Below are positions 7,817 through 15,763 of a stretch of 34,693 nt of DNA, in pieces. The translations under genes and the position numbers were made by a program. This DNA comes from Clostridia bacterium. GTDB lineage: Bacteria > Bacillota > Clostridia > Christensenellales > DTU072. The stretch lies in NCBI GenBank assembly GCA_017403145.1, contig JAFQOO010000006.1, positions 1 to 34,693 of the forward strand, read 5' to 3'. Numbering within the stretch: position 1 is the first letter of the stretch; every line of letters starts with the position of its first letter. The notes beneath the pieces were generated by a model, which searched no databases, had not been told where the DNA came from, and was given only the letters and a program-made list of their open reading frames with translations.

Positions 7817-8140
7817 TTAAGATACTTTATTTTCGGCAGCTTGAATCTTATTCTGCGCTAATAATTCTTGCTCTTTCCTCCACGCGTCAAGCTCCGCGCG
7901 CCATTCATCAGAGGAGAAGAACTTTATGACACCGGGAAGGAGCACATCGGCAAGAACTTCGATTTCATCGTCAGGGATATCCAATCCCATGTTTGCGCCG
8001 CCGTGCTTATCCTTTAGAATCGCAATGATTCTTTTGCGCAGCGCTTCAATGTTAATTTGTGGAAGCTCTAAATAAACCCATGTGGTGTGCTTATCTTTGA
8101 GAATGTCGATCATTCTATTTAACATTTCATTGATCTTCAA
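7817..8140 (-). CDS. Small unrecognised protein between lexA-like gene and recombinase
   Basis: I place the start at a TTG codon (8140) because AGGAGGT lies nine bases before it, giving about 107 residues. The frame is open further to a TTG at 8233, but that start has no good ribosome binding site. The protein is soluble and amphipathic, with a repeated phrase ILKDKHTTW/ILKDKHGGA and a charged C-terminus. It sits in the operon order repressor, small protein, recombinase, so a role in control or assistance of recombination is plausible but inferred. I cannot name the family. Confidence 0.6.
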   Translation of the reverse strand: MKINEMLNRMIDILKDKHTTWVYLELPQINIEALRKRIIAILKDKHGGANMGLDIPDDEIEVLADVLLPGVIKFFSSDEWRAELDAWRKEQELLAQNKIQAAENKVS

Positions 8141-8273
8141 ATTATTTTTACCTCCTGAGGTTTTGTCTGTCATGACAAAAGCAGTGCTTGCTGCGACTGA
8201 TGTATTTTCTTTCGGTTGGATTTGGGCGTCCAACCGCGATGCTTGCTAAGACTGACAGACAAGCAGAGCGTTA

Positions 8274-8879
8274 TCAAAGCTTCTTTATAACTTGTGTTGC
8301 AATTCCTTGAATCTGAACATTGTGCTCAATGCGATCATCGTAATCGGGATTCTCTGCGTGAAGCAAATATGCTTTCTGATCGGGAAGATAAGTGATAGTC
8401 TTAAGTAGAGTTTCAGTTCCGTTTACAAGGACAACTGCATAGTCTCCGTCCCTGCAAGTGTTCTGCTCACGCACTATAACGAGGTCACCATCGTCAACTC
8501 CGATACCAGTCATTGAGTCACCTTTGGCGGTCAGAATGAAAAACTTTCCGTCACCGACAAGCGCGGTGGGGAGTGGAATGATTTCCGCTTCTTCCACGTT
8601 CGGCTCACTCGGCAACCCGCAGGACACGGTGGAATCATATCGAATTGCGGGCGTAGTTTCAAACATATTGCGCGAAAGATTCGTGCCGATGCTGCGGCGA
8701 CCGTTGTACTCGATCTCGCCGTGTTCTTTCATATCGGTGAGGTATCTCTGCACCGAAGTCTTAGAGATACCCGTCCCCGCCGCGATGTCGCGCACCGTCG
8801 GAGACTTGCGGTTCTCCATAAAATATTCGTCTATAAATTGGCGGATCGCCTCCGCCCTCTCGGGACTCCACTTATTCAT
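8274..8879 (-). CDS. LexA-like S24 self-cleaving repressor
   Basis: A 201-residue repressor of the LexA/phage CI type. The winged helix DNA-binding domain covers residues 5-65 (SPTVRDIAAGTGISKTSVQR is the recognition helix region). The S24 peptidase domain follows, with a Cys87-Gly88 cleavage site in VSCGLP, catalytic Ser122 in KGDSMTG and Lys160 in ETLLKTI. The start at 8879 has GGAGG six bases upstream; an in-frame upstream codon lies in the promoter. A palindrome between the promoter and the start suggests autorepression. It likely holds the element silent until DNA damage triggers RecA-assisted cleavage. It appears intact although the recombinase it would control is broken. Confidence 0.88.
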   Translation of the reverse strand: MNKWSPERAEAIRQFIDEYFMENRKSPTVRDIAAGTGISKTSVQRYLTDMKEHGEIEYNGRRSIGTNLSRNMFETTPAIRYDSTVSCGLPSEPNVEEAEIIPLPTALVGDGKFFILTAKGDSMTGIGVDDGDLVIVREQNTCRDGDYAVVLVNGTETLLKTITYLPDQKAYLLHAENPDYDDRIEHNVQIQGIATQVIKKL

Positions 8880-8900
8880 AAATGCCTCCAAATTACACAA

Positions 8901-8914
8901 GGTACAATTGTACC
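8901..8914. promoter_or_regulatory. Palindromic operator of the LexA-like repressor
   Basis: GGTACAATTGTACC is a perfect 14-base palindrome immediately downstream of the -10 box, where bound repressor would block transcription. I noticed no second copy within the element. Confidence 0.6.
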
Positions 8915-8922
8915 GCGTAGTA

Positions 8923-8951
8923 ATTATAGCATACGAAAGAAAGTTTGTCAA
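8923..8951 (-). promoter_or_regulatory. Promoter of the lexA-like gene
   Basis: A consensus TTGACA (8946-8951) and TATAAT (8923-8928) are spaced by exactly 17 bases on the minus strand, about 45 bases before the ATG at 8879. Confidence 0.8.
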
Positions 8952-8974
8952 TAGGTTTCTAAAATTTTTTGATA

Positions 8975-9022
8975 TAAGAAAGCCGCTATCGCGGCGTGTT
9001 AATCACGCTTTGATAGCGGCTT
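8975..9022 (-). terminator. Terminator of the cargo operon
   Basis: An 11-bp outer stem AAGCCGCTATC (8980-8990) with its complement at 9012-9022 encloses an inner GCGTG/CACGC hairpin. On the minus strand it is followed by T-rich sequence. It separates the cargo operon from the lexA-like promoter. Confidence 0.75.
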
Positions 9023-9061
9023 AAATCATTGTATGCAAGACTGATCGTTAGTAAATTAAGA

Positions 9062-9949
9062 TTAGAGTTGAGCAGTAATGGTATGATAAACTCTACCTTG
9101 TTCGTCATCCAATATATCATTGACAACAATAATATCGAATGCTTGCATCATATACACCATTGCCCATATTTCATCAAATTGTGCCGAAAGACCGTTGAAT
9201 CCTTCCGTCAATTCTTTGGCAATAGTGTATGGCGAAAAATTGGGGGCTCCATATTGATAATCACCGTTAAGTATTTCTGCAATAGCCTTTGCCAACTTTG
9301 AATTTCTTACAGCAGATTCATAAGAGAAACTTTGCATTGTGTTACAATTGAACTCATAAACGCTATCCGCTCCGGCGGGGTCTCCCCAATAAGGGAGTAT
9401 ATATAATTCAATGTCATCCGAGTTTACAGGGCACCAATCTTTCATGATTTTATAAAAACGAATCATAAAATTATGAAGCACACGAAAATTTTCTTCGGAT
9501 AAGAAACTATCTTGACTGATCATAAAGTGTGTTTCGTTATTCCTCAGCTGTTGCAATAATTCAAGTTCAGTTTTTAATGTTTCTTTGGATTGAAGGCTAC
9601 TTCCAAATATTTTTTTGTGTTGTGAAATTAGATCACTAAACTGAATTGTGTGGAATTTTGAAAGCTCGTCATCTGACAACGAATCAAAAAAGCAATTCAA
9701 GTCTGTTGCTTGAAAATAATCGAGCAACAGTTTTGCATCGACTTCGTTTGATGGTTTTCTTATCTCCGCAACCTTATGATCATTATTGTTCAACAGCATT
9801 TGCTTCATAATAAGCTCAACGGCGTTATGCAGCGAAGAAACAAAGTTTTTCTGATATTGAAGTGTTGCCTTTCCGTCTTTTATATCATTACAATAACGTA
9901 TTGCCACTGCCCATGCTTCAAAGGCATTATCCATCAATATTGGTTTCAT
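9062..9949 (-). CDS. HEPN-like protein with RNNETH motif, last gene of cargo operon
   Basis: A protein of about 295 residues with no close family that I can name. Its key feature is QLRNNETHF (about residues 135-142), which matches the R-x4-H signature, with Asn after Arg, of HEPN ribonucleases found in toxins and antiviral systems. The surrounding sequence is predicted helical, as expected for HEPN. The C-terminal 130 residues are a separate mixed domain. I prefer the ATG at 9949, which has GGAG six bases upstream, over the ATG at 9961. It lies 48 bases after the Ntn-hydrolase gene and before the operon terminator. RNase activity is inference from one motif. Confidence 0.6.
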   Translation of the reverse strand: MKPILMDNAFEAWAVAIRYCNDIKDGKATLQYQKNFVSSLHNAVELIMKQMLLNNNDHKVAEIRKPSNEVDAKLLLDYFQATDLNCFFDSLSDDELSKFHTIQFSDLISQHKKIFGSSLQSKETLKTELELLQQLRNNETHFMISQDSFLSEENFRVLHNFMIRFYKIMKDWCPVNSDDIELYILPYWGDPAGADSVYEFNCNTMQSFSYESAVRNSKLAKAIAEILNGDYQYGAPNFSPYTIAKELTEGFNGLSAQFDEIWAMVYMMQAFDIIVVNDILDDEQGRVYHTITAQL

Positions 9950-9997
9950 ATTTTGCTCCATGATTCATTTTAAATATTTGCATCTTTTTGAACAGTC

Positions 9998-10666
9998 TTA
10001 TTGTTTATACAGTTTGTTCCTATGCCAAAATGCTTTGTCTTTAGTCATAACCAAAACGTCAATATCACCACCGCATGTTTTTATGCCATCAGAAAAGCGC
10101 TGATATTTGATAGTTGCGTCTACCATAAATTCAGCAAAATCAATCCCGTCTTTTAGCGGCATAAGGTTTTCGTTTCGTTGCATCACCGGATCAGCATTGA
10201 TTAGCTTTACAAGAGCTTCAGTTTCTCCACCCCAAGACACATTAAAAATAATGTTTCCATTAGAGTCGATATTAGACCTCTTCTTCGTCGTAGATGTAAC
10301 AGTATAAACATATGGTACATCTTCTGAGTAACCGCATACATAAAAGGTTGTTCCAGGAAATTCGGAACCGTGTTTCGACAACTTATCTGCTACGCTTTCT
10401 GGATTGTCATTTTCATCCAAATCATTTATTTCAAACAATCTTATGTAATCTGCAATTGTCTTTCCATCAATATACGCAACCCCGAAAGATGCAACGCCAA
10501 CTTTACATTTATTTAATAAAACTACTTTTTGAGCATTGTCTGATAAAGGAAATCTTTCGATTATATTATTTTCATCTTTATCTTTATATTCTTTTTTTCC
10601 AGTAAGACGACTATCAGCTGCTATAACTATACCTTCTGGCAAATAAACAACACTAATTATTGACAT
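9998..10666 (-). CDS. Proteasome-like Ntn-hydrolase with N-terminal serine
   Basis: A 222-residue protein resembling proteasome beta/HslV-type Ntn-hydrolases. It begins MSIISVVYLPEG followed by IVIAADSR. After removal of Met1 the new N-terminus would be Ser, in place of the usual Thr nucleophile. Asp17 and Ser18 (DSR) follow the family pattern, and a Lys in NAQKVVL could serve as the catalytic Lys. The glycine-rich YVCGYSED and FNVSWGGE strands match the fold. No propeptide is present, so it would be active once Met is removed. An AAGGAG site precedes the ATG. It sits between the large membrane protein and the HEPN-like gene. Whether it forms rings, and what it cleaves, is unknown. Confidence 0.7.
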   Translation of the reverse strand: MSIISVVYLPEGIVIAADSRLTGKKEYKDKDENNIIERFPLSDNAQKVVLLNKCKVGVASFGVAYIDGKTIADYIRLFEINDLDENDNPESVADKLSKHGSEFPGTTFYVCGYSEDVPYVYTVTSTTKKRSNIDSNGNIIFNVSWGGETEALVKLINADPVMQRNENLMPLKDGIDFAEFMVDATIKYQRFSDGIKTCGGDIDVLVMTKDKAFWHRNKLYKQ

Positions 10667-10701
10667 TCTTTTCTCCTTTTGAATAATTCAAATTGCTAAA
10701 C

Positions 10702-13632
10702 TTAATAATCAACATCAATCCACATAACAGGACGTATCCACCATTCACGGTCAACGTTTTCATAATAGCCAAGTTCTCCATCATAACTTACATAAGCAAC
10801 ATTGGATACACTACCAGTGTTTCTTAAAAACCAATAGCAATGCGATGTAGGAACATGGTCGGTAGCTTCTGCTTTTCGTATAGATATTGGCAAAAATCCT
10901 GCATCTTCTTCATCTAAAAGGAATACTTTATCCGTGGTTTCAATGCCATCGGTAGAAAAAGTAGTATTGAATATTTTGCTTCTTTCCTCTGATGAAAAAG
11001 CATTATTATAAAAATCGCTGTTGAGCCAAGTTCTGATAGTACTATTTTTCCATGTAACTGAGGCGAGAGTGGAATTAAAGGGCATCTGTTCTAAACAGTA
11101 TTTGCTTATTACAAGAGCTTTGTTTCCATCACGAGTTATTACTATCCATTCAATATCTTCAGTACCATTTGCTAAATTACCATCTTGCTCATACGTGCCA
11201 AAAGTAATAATATCTCCCGATTCACATGTAACAAGTTTGCATTTTGCTCTTAATTTCTTCGCGTCTTTATAATCGCCAACTTCGTCCAAAAGCGCAAGAG
11301 CATCTTTGTACTTTCCTTCGGTTATAAGAGAAGAGGCTTCGTTATATTTTGCTTCGATAATAACAGCAATAGCGTTGTTACACTCATTTATCTTGTCGGC
11401 ACTGTTTTTATATCCACTTAACTCCGAAAATATCTCAATGGCATCATCATATTTTTCTACTGACATTAAAGCAAGAGCTTGATTATACTTTGATTCGATT
11501 ATAGCATTTTCACATTCAGTTATCTTGGCAACGCTGTCCTTATATCCGCTTAATTTTGCAAACATCTCAATAGCCTCATCGTATTTTTGAGTGGACATAA
11601 GAGCAAGAGCTTCGTTGTACGCTGTTTCTTTTTGTGCCGCCTGACTAACTTCTGAATTTTTATCTAAAACATATTCGGTATTCGAGGAATGAAGATATCT
11701 ATTGCCCGAATGTTCTTCATAATAGAATGTTTCTGATGTGGATGTATCGCGGATTTTAAGCGAACCGGAATTTCCACCAGAAAAATCCATTACAATCCTT
11801 AAATCCTCGTTCTTAAAGTCAAAATCTAAATCATCGTAAACATCATCATAAATCTCAACAAGAGTTTTGCAAACATCCATAACTTCTAACAGTGCTTGTT
11901 CGGACGCCCCGTTGGACTTTCTGTATTCTTCAAAAATGGGGAGTTTAACACTAAATGTCCATTCATACCACTGCTCATTATCCCAATCATTTTCCAATGA
12001 GAAACTGTAATCTATGATAATGTCAACACCAGTTGCATCTTCCATTTGTTTTTCTAATGGCATAACCACTTCTTGAATTTGTTCTTCAACATAGCTCTCT
12101 CTTTTGGCTATCTTTGCATTTTCTATTATAGTGGGCAAAGAGATAACAAAAATAACGACGGCTACAATCGCACACACAATCGCAGTTGTTTTAATACGCT
12201 TCTTTAGTTTTTGTGCTTCAAGCTTCTGTCGTTCCGCTTCAGTACGAGCGCGGCTCTCCAAAATTCTTTGTGCCAAATCTTTACGGATTACTTCCAACGC
12301 ATTGAACAAAGCTTCTGCTAAATAGGAGTCACAATCCGTTTTACTGCCAACACTTGAACCTGTAGGCATAATAGCCTTTAATCTTTCGAGCAGGTCAGCG
12401 TGACCACATTGTTTCACAAGAATACTCCAGTTGTCATTTGGAGCAATTGAATAAACAAGTGACTTTGCTAATCGCTTCGAGGCTCCTTCTCCAGACAAAA
12501 TCTCATCATCGCTCAAATTGCGCAAATACTCTCGGCATTGATTTGAATTATCGAGTGCTTTAACGATTTTTTCATACTCTCTAATCACGGTATTTGCATA
12601 AGAAGATGTGTGCTGATACAGGACATCGTTTGTACTTCTATTTTCGTAACGAGCCAACAGAGAAGCGCTGTAATAATTAGGCTCAACAAAATTGGGGTAA
12701 TCTGCTACTCCCAAAGACTCTTTCAAAAAAGATATAATTTTTGTCCCTTGCTTGAAAATGTTAGCGGTTTCAAATGTGTCCTCATCTAACATCTCCATCT
12801 TCATAGCTTGCATATATACAGCAATATTATATGGACAAGCAACGAAAGCATTTTCCAAGATAGCCTTTTTATTGTTGGAAAGTGTAAGGTTCTTAAGCAA
12901 ATCATTAGAACGACTAATATCAACAAACTCAAGTGTTGCTTTATCAAACTTACCATTTGCAATCAGATCAGCTACATATTTGTCTAAAAGTTCGTATGCA
13001 AAGACAGTAAGTGCCGCCTCCATATTTGGAATATATGTATTGTTGATATAGTTACTTTTTTCACCGCCGTACTGTGAATCTAAGCGAGAACGAAGGTCAC
13101 TCATATCCTTTTGATATTGAGCTTCGGCTTCTTTGCTTTGCTCTTTGAGCTTAGATGCTTCCATGGCAGCATATATGGCGTGATTAACAAAACTGCTTGA
13201 CCATATGGAAAATCCCATGCCGGTTACGTGTGATTCCGCATTATTAACTGCGTTCTCATAACCTGCTTTCCAGTCATCCATCTCTCTGATTAGCAGCGAC
13301 TTCATTTTTTCTAAAGCTGCTTTGTTTACTTTGGAATATAATTCATACCCCTTGTTATCTTTCAAATAATCGTTGATGGTGCGTGTAAAAATACCATTGT
13401 CGCACAACTTTGATATAAATTTGCCGATTTGCTGCTCAATTTCTGTTGCAAGATCTTCGTCACCAAGCAAACCAATATTGTCTTTTGCAATCTCGTTTTT
13501 CAGCTTGCGGACAAAGGCACCGAATAACTGTTTCTGTACATTATCCGTAAAGCTCAACAAATCGATGTAGGTTAAAACGTCTTGCGGAATGGAATATTCC
13601 TTATCTATAAATTTTACTGTTATATAATTCAT
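10702..13632 (-). CDS. Large membrane protein: cytosolic domain, TM, TPR repeats, DUF6273
   Basis: A 976-residue protein. Residues 1-455 are a soluble, mostly helical region that I do not recognise. A charged coiled coil (455-480) leads to a single membrane segment at 482-503. After a linker domain come three TPR/Sel1-like repeats at about 671-708, 716-755 and 763-797 (each with a YKDS/YKNS/YKDA ending). A C-terminal DUF6273 domain at about 805-976 starts ITFGTYEQDG and contains TIRTWLNSDFY. One membrane pass puts the two halves on opposite sides; which side faces out cannot be decided here. The ATG has GAGGA upstream. It is the third and largest gene of the cargo operon and may be its sensor or scaffold. 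Confidence 0.72.
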   Translation of the reverse strand: MNYITVKFIDKEYSIPQDVLTYIDLLSFTDNVQKQLFGAFVRKLKNEIAKDNIGLLGDEDLATEIEQQIGKFISKLCDNGIFTRTINDYLKDNKGYELYSKVNKAALEKMKSLLIREMDDWKAGYENAVNNAESHVTGMGFSIWSSSFVNHAIYAAMEASKLKEQSKEAEAQYQKDMSDLRSRLDSQYGGEKSNYINNTYIPNMEAALTVFAYELLDKYVADLIANGKFDKATLEFVDISRSNDLLKNLTLSNNKKAILENAFVACPYNIAVYMQAMKMEMLDEDTFETANIFKQGTKIISFLKESLGVADYPNFVEPNYYSASLLARYENRSTNDVLYQHTSSYANTVIREYEKIVKALDNSNQCREYLRNLSDDEILSGEGASKRLAKSLVYSIAPNDNWSILVKQCGHADLLERLKAIMPTGSSVGSKTDCDSYLAEALFNALEVIRKDLAQRILESRARTEAERQKLEAQKLKKRIKTTAIVCAIVAVVIFVISLPTIIENAKIAKRESYVEEQIQEVVMPLEKQMEDATGVDIIIDYSFSLENDWDNEQWYEWTFSVKLPIFEEYRKSNGASEQALLEVMDVCKTLVEIYDDVYDDLDFDFKNEDLRIVMDFSGGNSGSLKIRDTSTSETFYYEEHSGNRYLHSSNTEYVLDKNSEVSQAAQKETAYNEALALMSTQKYDEAIEMFAKLSGYKDSVAKITECENAIIESKYNQALALMSVEKYDDAIEIFSELSGYKNSADKINECNNAIAVIIEAKYNEASSLITEGKYKDALALLDEVGDYKDAKKLRAKCKLVTCESGDIITFGTYEQDGNLANGTEDIEWIVITRDGNKALVISKYCLEQMPFNSTLASVTWKNSTIRTWLNSDFYNNAFSSEERSKIFNTTFSTDGIETTDKVFLLDEEDAGFLPISIRKAEATDHVPTSHCYWFLRNTGSVSNVAYVSYDGELGYYENVDREWWIRPVMWIDVDY

Positions 13633-13679
13633 ATGTTGTCCTCACAAAAACTTAAATGTTAACTATGAACGGTTAGAAA

Positions 13680-14609
13680 TTATGTATCGAGCATATCCCA
13701 TTCTTCGCCCAACACCCAACGCAAGGCGGATAGTTTTCCATTCAACATTCCCCATTCAAAATCACTATATGGACCGAGATTTTCTTCGCCATATTTATCG
13801 ATTACTTTTTGAGCAGATGCTAAGGCGCCTTTCCATATGTCGGGATTAACGGTTTCTCCTTCGTGTTCGATTCTGTATTTTAAAGATAAATGTCTATCAA
13901 ACCAAATTTTATCCAAGAACTCTTCCGTTGCATTCGCAATTTCTTCGATACTACGTGGTTCATCATCAAAAAACTCATCATCCGTTAATTTTTCGTCGTG
14001 ATTGTCGGTATTATCACTTGCCTTTATGTTTAAATCAAGGTGATGCCGTATTTTATATTCTTCCAACCCAATAGTAAGCCGTTCTATTGCATCCTTTATG
14101 TCAGTCATTTCTTTTCCTTGATTTGCAAAGAAAGAAATTTGTTCTTCTTTGCTCATTTCAATTTCAAGAAATTCCATTCTAACTCCATAATAAGAAGGAG
14201 TATTTAGCAATGAAGCGATGCGCTCCAAATGATATATCTGAACATCAATTGATGGCTCAAGTTCTGTCAATATTTTTCTTTCGGACAAACGTAATTCTTG
14301 ATTTGTAACAAATGCAATTCCCACGGCACCGTTGGTTTTTACTCCTTCAAGATCGTGAGAAAACTTATCCTTAATATCCGAAAAGGGTTGTTGTCCTCTT
14401 GGGAAATACACCGCACCAATCCATCGACTACCATTATAAGAAAGCACCATATCCTTTAGTCCATCTCTGCCGCCCAATGGGTGTGATGGATCTACATTCT
14501 TAAACCCCTCGTTTGCCAAAAGTAATGCTGCCAAGCGTTCCGACGGAGCTTGCCCTTTATCCTACTCCAAAAGTCTATGCCATGTTTCACGTCCTTCAGT
14601 TCTTCTCAT
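13680..14609 (-). pseudogene. Nuclease-like protein of mobile elements, interrupted by an amber codon
   Basis: The natural start is the ATG at 14609, preceded by GGAGAAGG. The frame then reads MRRTEGRETWHRLLE, a TAG at 14562-14564, then DKGQAPSERLAAL and onward without break for 309 codons in total. From memory of this family Trp follows LLE, so a single TGG-to-TAG change explains the stop. The N-terminal domain has DPSHPLGGRDGLKDM and VYFPRGQQPF, reminiscent of PD-(D/E)XK nuclease-like folds, though the usual E-x-K is not clear. The C-terminal part is acidic. An ATG at 14534 could still give 284 residues but lacks an obvious ribosome site. It lies between the HTH gene and the 976-residue gene. 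Confidence 0.65.
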
Positions 14610-14632
14610 AAACCTTCTCCAACCATTTAACA

Positions 14633-14821
14633 TTATTTTTCGGCTGCGTTCCCGGCTTTTACCCACGCATCAACCTCGGACACCTTAAATTTCCAAAGAC
14701 GTCCGACCTTTGAAGCAGGCATACCGCGCTTGGCTATCCATGTTAATACTGTGTCGCGGCTAACACCAAGGTGTTCCATAATCTCTTTAAGAGAATACCA
14801 TCTTTCTGTTTCATTAATCAT
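14633..14821 (-). CDS. Excisionase-family HTH DNA-binding protein
   Basis: A 62-residue protein made of one winged HTH of the HTH_17/excisionase type. It has [20 protein letters not shown] as helix-turn-helix and [15 protein letters not shown] as wing and final helix. Such proteins act as recombination directionality factors or as local regulators. AAAGGAG precedes the ATG and a consensus promoter lies upstream. As first gene of the cargo operon, 23 bases before the nuclease-like gene, a regulatory role for the operon seems at least as likely as excision. Confidence 0.85.
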   Translation of the reverse strand: MINETERWYSLKEIMEHLGVSRDTVLTWIAKRGMPASKVGRLWKFKVSEVDAWVKAGNAAEK

Positions 14822-14862
14822 TTTTTGTACTCCTTTGATAAAAAGGTATAAGAATTTATTTT

Positions 14863-14891
14863 ATTATAGCATATTTTTTCCTTTATGTCAA
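14863..14891 (-). promoter_or_regulatory. Promoter of the cargo operon
   Basis: TTGACA (14886-14891) and TATAAT (14863-14868) are spaced by 17 bases on the minus strand, upstream of the HTH gene. No other convincing promoter was found before the operon terminator at 8975-9022, so all five cargo genes probably share it. Confidence 0.8.
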
Positions 14892-14936
14892 TCTGTTATA
14901 AGTGTTTATTGTGGTTTTATAAGGGTTATTGAAGTT

Positions 14937-14964
14937 AAAAGGCGGCGAGGACAAGCCCCGCCGC
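14937..14964 (-). terminator. Terminator after the tnpV/DUF6809 pair
   Basis: GCGGCG (14942-14947) pairs with CGCCGC (14959-14964), with an inner GG/CC. On the minus strand it is followed by TTTT. It insulates the tnpV transcript from the cargo promoter. Confidence 0.7.
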
Positions 14965-14970
14965 TAAGTG

Positions 14971-15237
14971 TTATTCAGTTAATGTTTCAATAGCAATCTG
15001 CATACCAAGTTTGAAAGCGTACTCAAAGATAGCAGATTCACCAAGGCTCATGTACTCACTCCAACAGTCATGAAATTTTTTGAAAATCTCTTTTTGCTCA
15101 TCGGTGAAACTTTTCTCCAAGTCCTCGTGATGACGTGACATATAGCCGAGCAGTTCTTTCATTTCCTTGGAGTTGGTTCGGCTATCCTCTTGAGGAACGA
15201 TATTTCCATGCCAAAGTTCTTGAATGATAGAGTTCAT
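14971..15237 (-). CDS. DUF6809 family protein
   Basis: An 88-residue helical protein matching the DUF6809 family seen in clostridial mobile elements (begins MNSIIQELWHGNIVPQE). I chose the ATG at 15237 because its first two bases overlap the tnpV TGA stop (ATGA), the usual sign of translational coupling. The longer upstream frame lies inside tnpV. No catalytic motif is evident and the role is unknown. Its constant pairing with tnpV suggests element maintenance. Confidence 0.75.
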   Translation of the reverse strand: MNSIIQELWHGNIVPQEDSRTNSKEMKELLGYMSRHHEDLEKSFTDEQKEIFKKFHDCWSEYMSLGESAIFEYAFKLGMQIAIETLTE

Positions 15238-15590
15238 TTGTACACGACCTCCTGCAAGACAATTTCTTCCGCACTTGCTTTGATGTTGTTCATCTCGGCA
15301 GTCCATTGGAGTGCGTTGTGAGCCTTCAGAACTTCGTCTATGCCACGTTCTACAGCGAGGCGAGGAATAATGTCATCGAGCAATTCGTGAGCTTGAATAT
15401 CAATGGCGTGTAGGTACTCGTTTAATCGTCTTTCGGTGAGCAGGGTGGTGTAAGTTCCGTGACGGTGCTTTTTCATAAAGTCGAGTCGCAGATTAGCGTA
15501 CTTTCCAAGTGGGTGATTTGTCTGCTCGGGAAGTGCAAGATCGGGGTAGTAAATCCCGTTATGTTCGGTATAAGTAATTTGAATTTTCAT
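15234..15590 (-). CDS. tnpV: TnpV transposon-encoded protein
   Basis: About 118 residues matching TnpV of Tn4451-type mobilisable elements: YYPDLALPEQ, PLGKYANLRLDFMKKHR and a C-terminal MNNIKASAEEIVLQEVVY. The function in the family is not settled. In Tn4451 tnpV accompanies the large serine recombinase tnpX, and here tnpV marks the end of the island opposite the recombinase. I prefer ATG 15590 (MKIQITYTEHNG) to the ATG at 15602; neither has a strong ribosome binding site. The stop overlaps the DUF6809 start. Confidence 0.85.
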   Translation of the reverse strand: MKIQITYTEHNGIYYPDLALPEQTNHPLGKYANLRLDFMKKHRHGTYTTLLTERRLNEYLHAIDIQAHELLDDIIPRLAVERGIDEVLKAHNALQWTAEMNNIKASAEEIVLQEVVYK

Positions 15591-15602
15591 TGTAAATATC
15601 AT

Positions 15603-15756
15603 TTTTTAAAAATATTTTCGTTTGGCATCAACTATCAAGGATATTTACTTAGGCGGTGCTCGGGTGTGATGCCAACAACAGCAAGTCAGCATCACATATC
15701 ACCGAACACAAAAAGAAATCCGAACCCTTCGCCTACCGGCTTTGGGTTCGGATTTC
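15603..15756. other. Right end of the element, with tRNA-Leu terminator
   Basis: Between tnpV and tRNA-Leu lie inverted repeats (GGCATCA/TGATGCC, and GTGTGATGC/GCATCACA) of the kind found at element ends. The tRNA-Leu terminator follows on the minus strand: a perfect 13-bp stem GAAATCCGAACCC (15715-15727) with its complement at 15744-15756, then TTTTTGTG. The element probably begins right after that T run. Confidence 0.55.
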
Positions 15757-15763
15757 TACTGTT

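Noticed and set aside
14562..14564. Pyrrolysine or suppressed amber codon
   Set aside because: The family residue appears to be Trp, and no suppressor tRNA or pyl gene is in the window.
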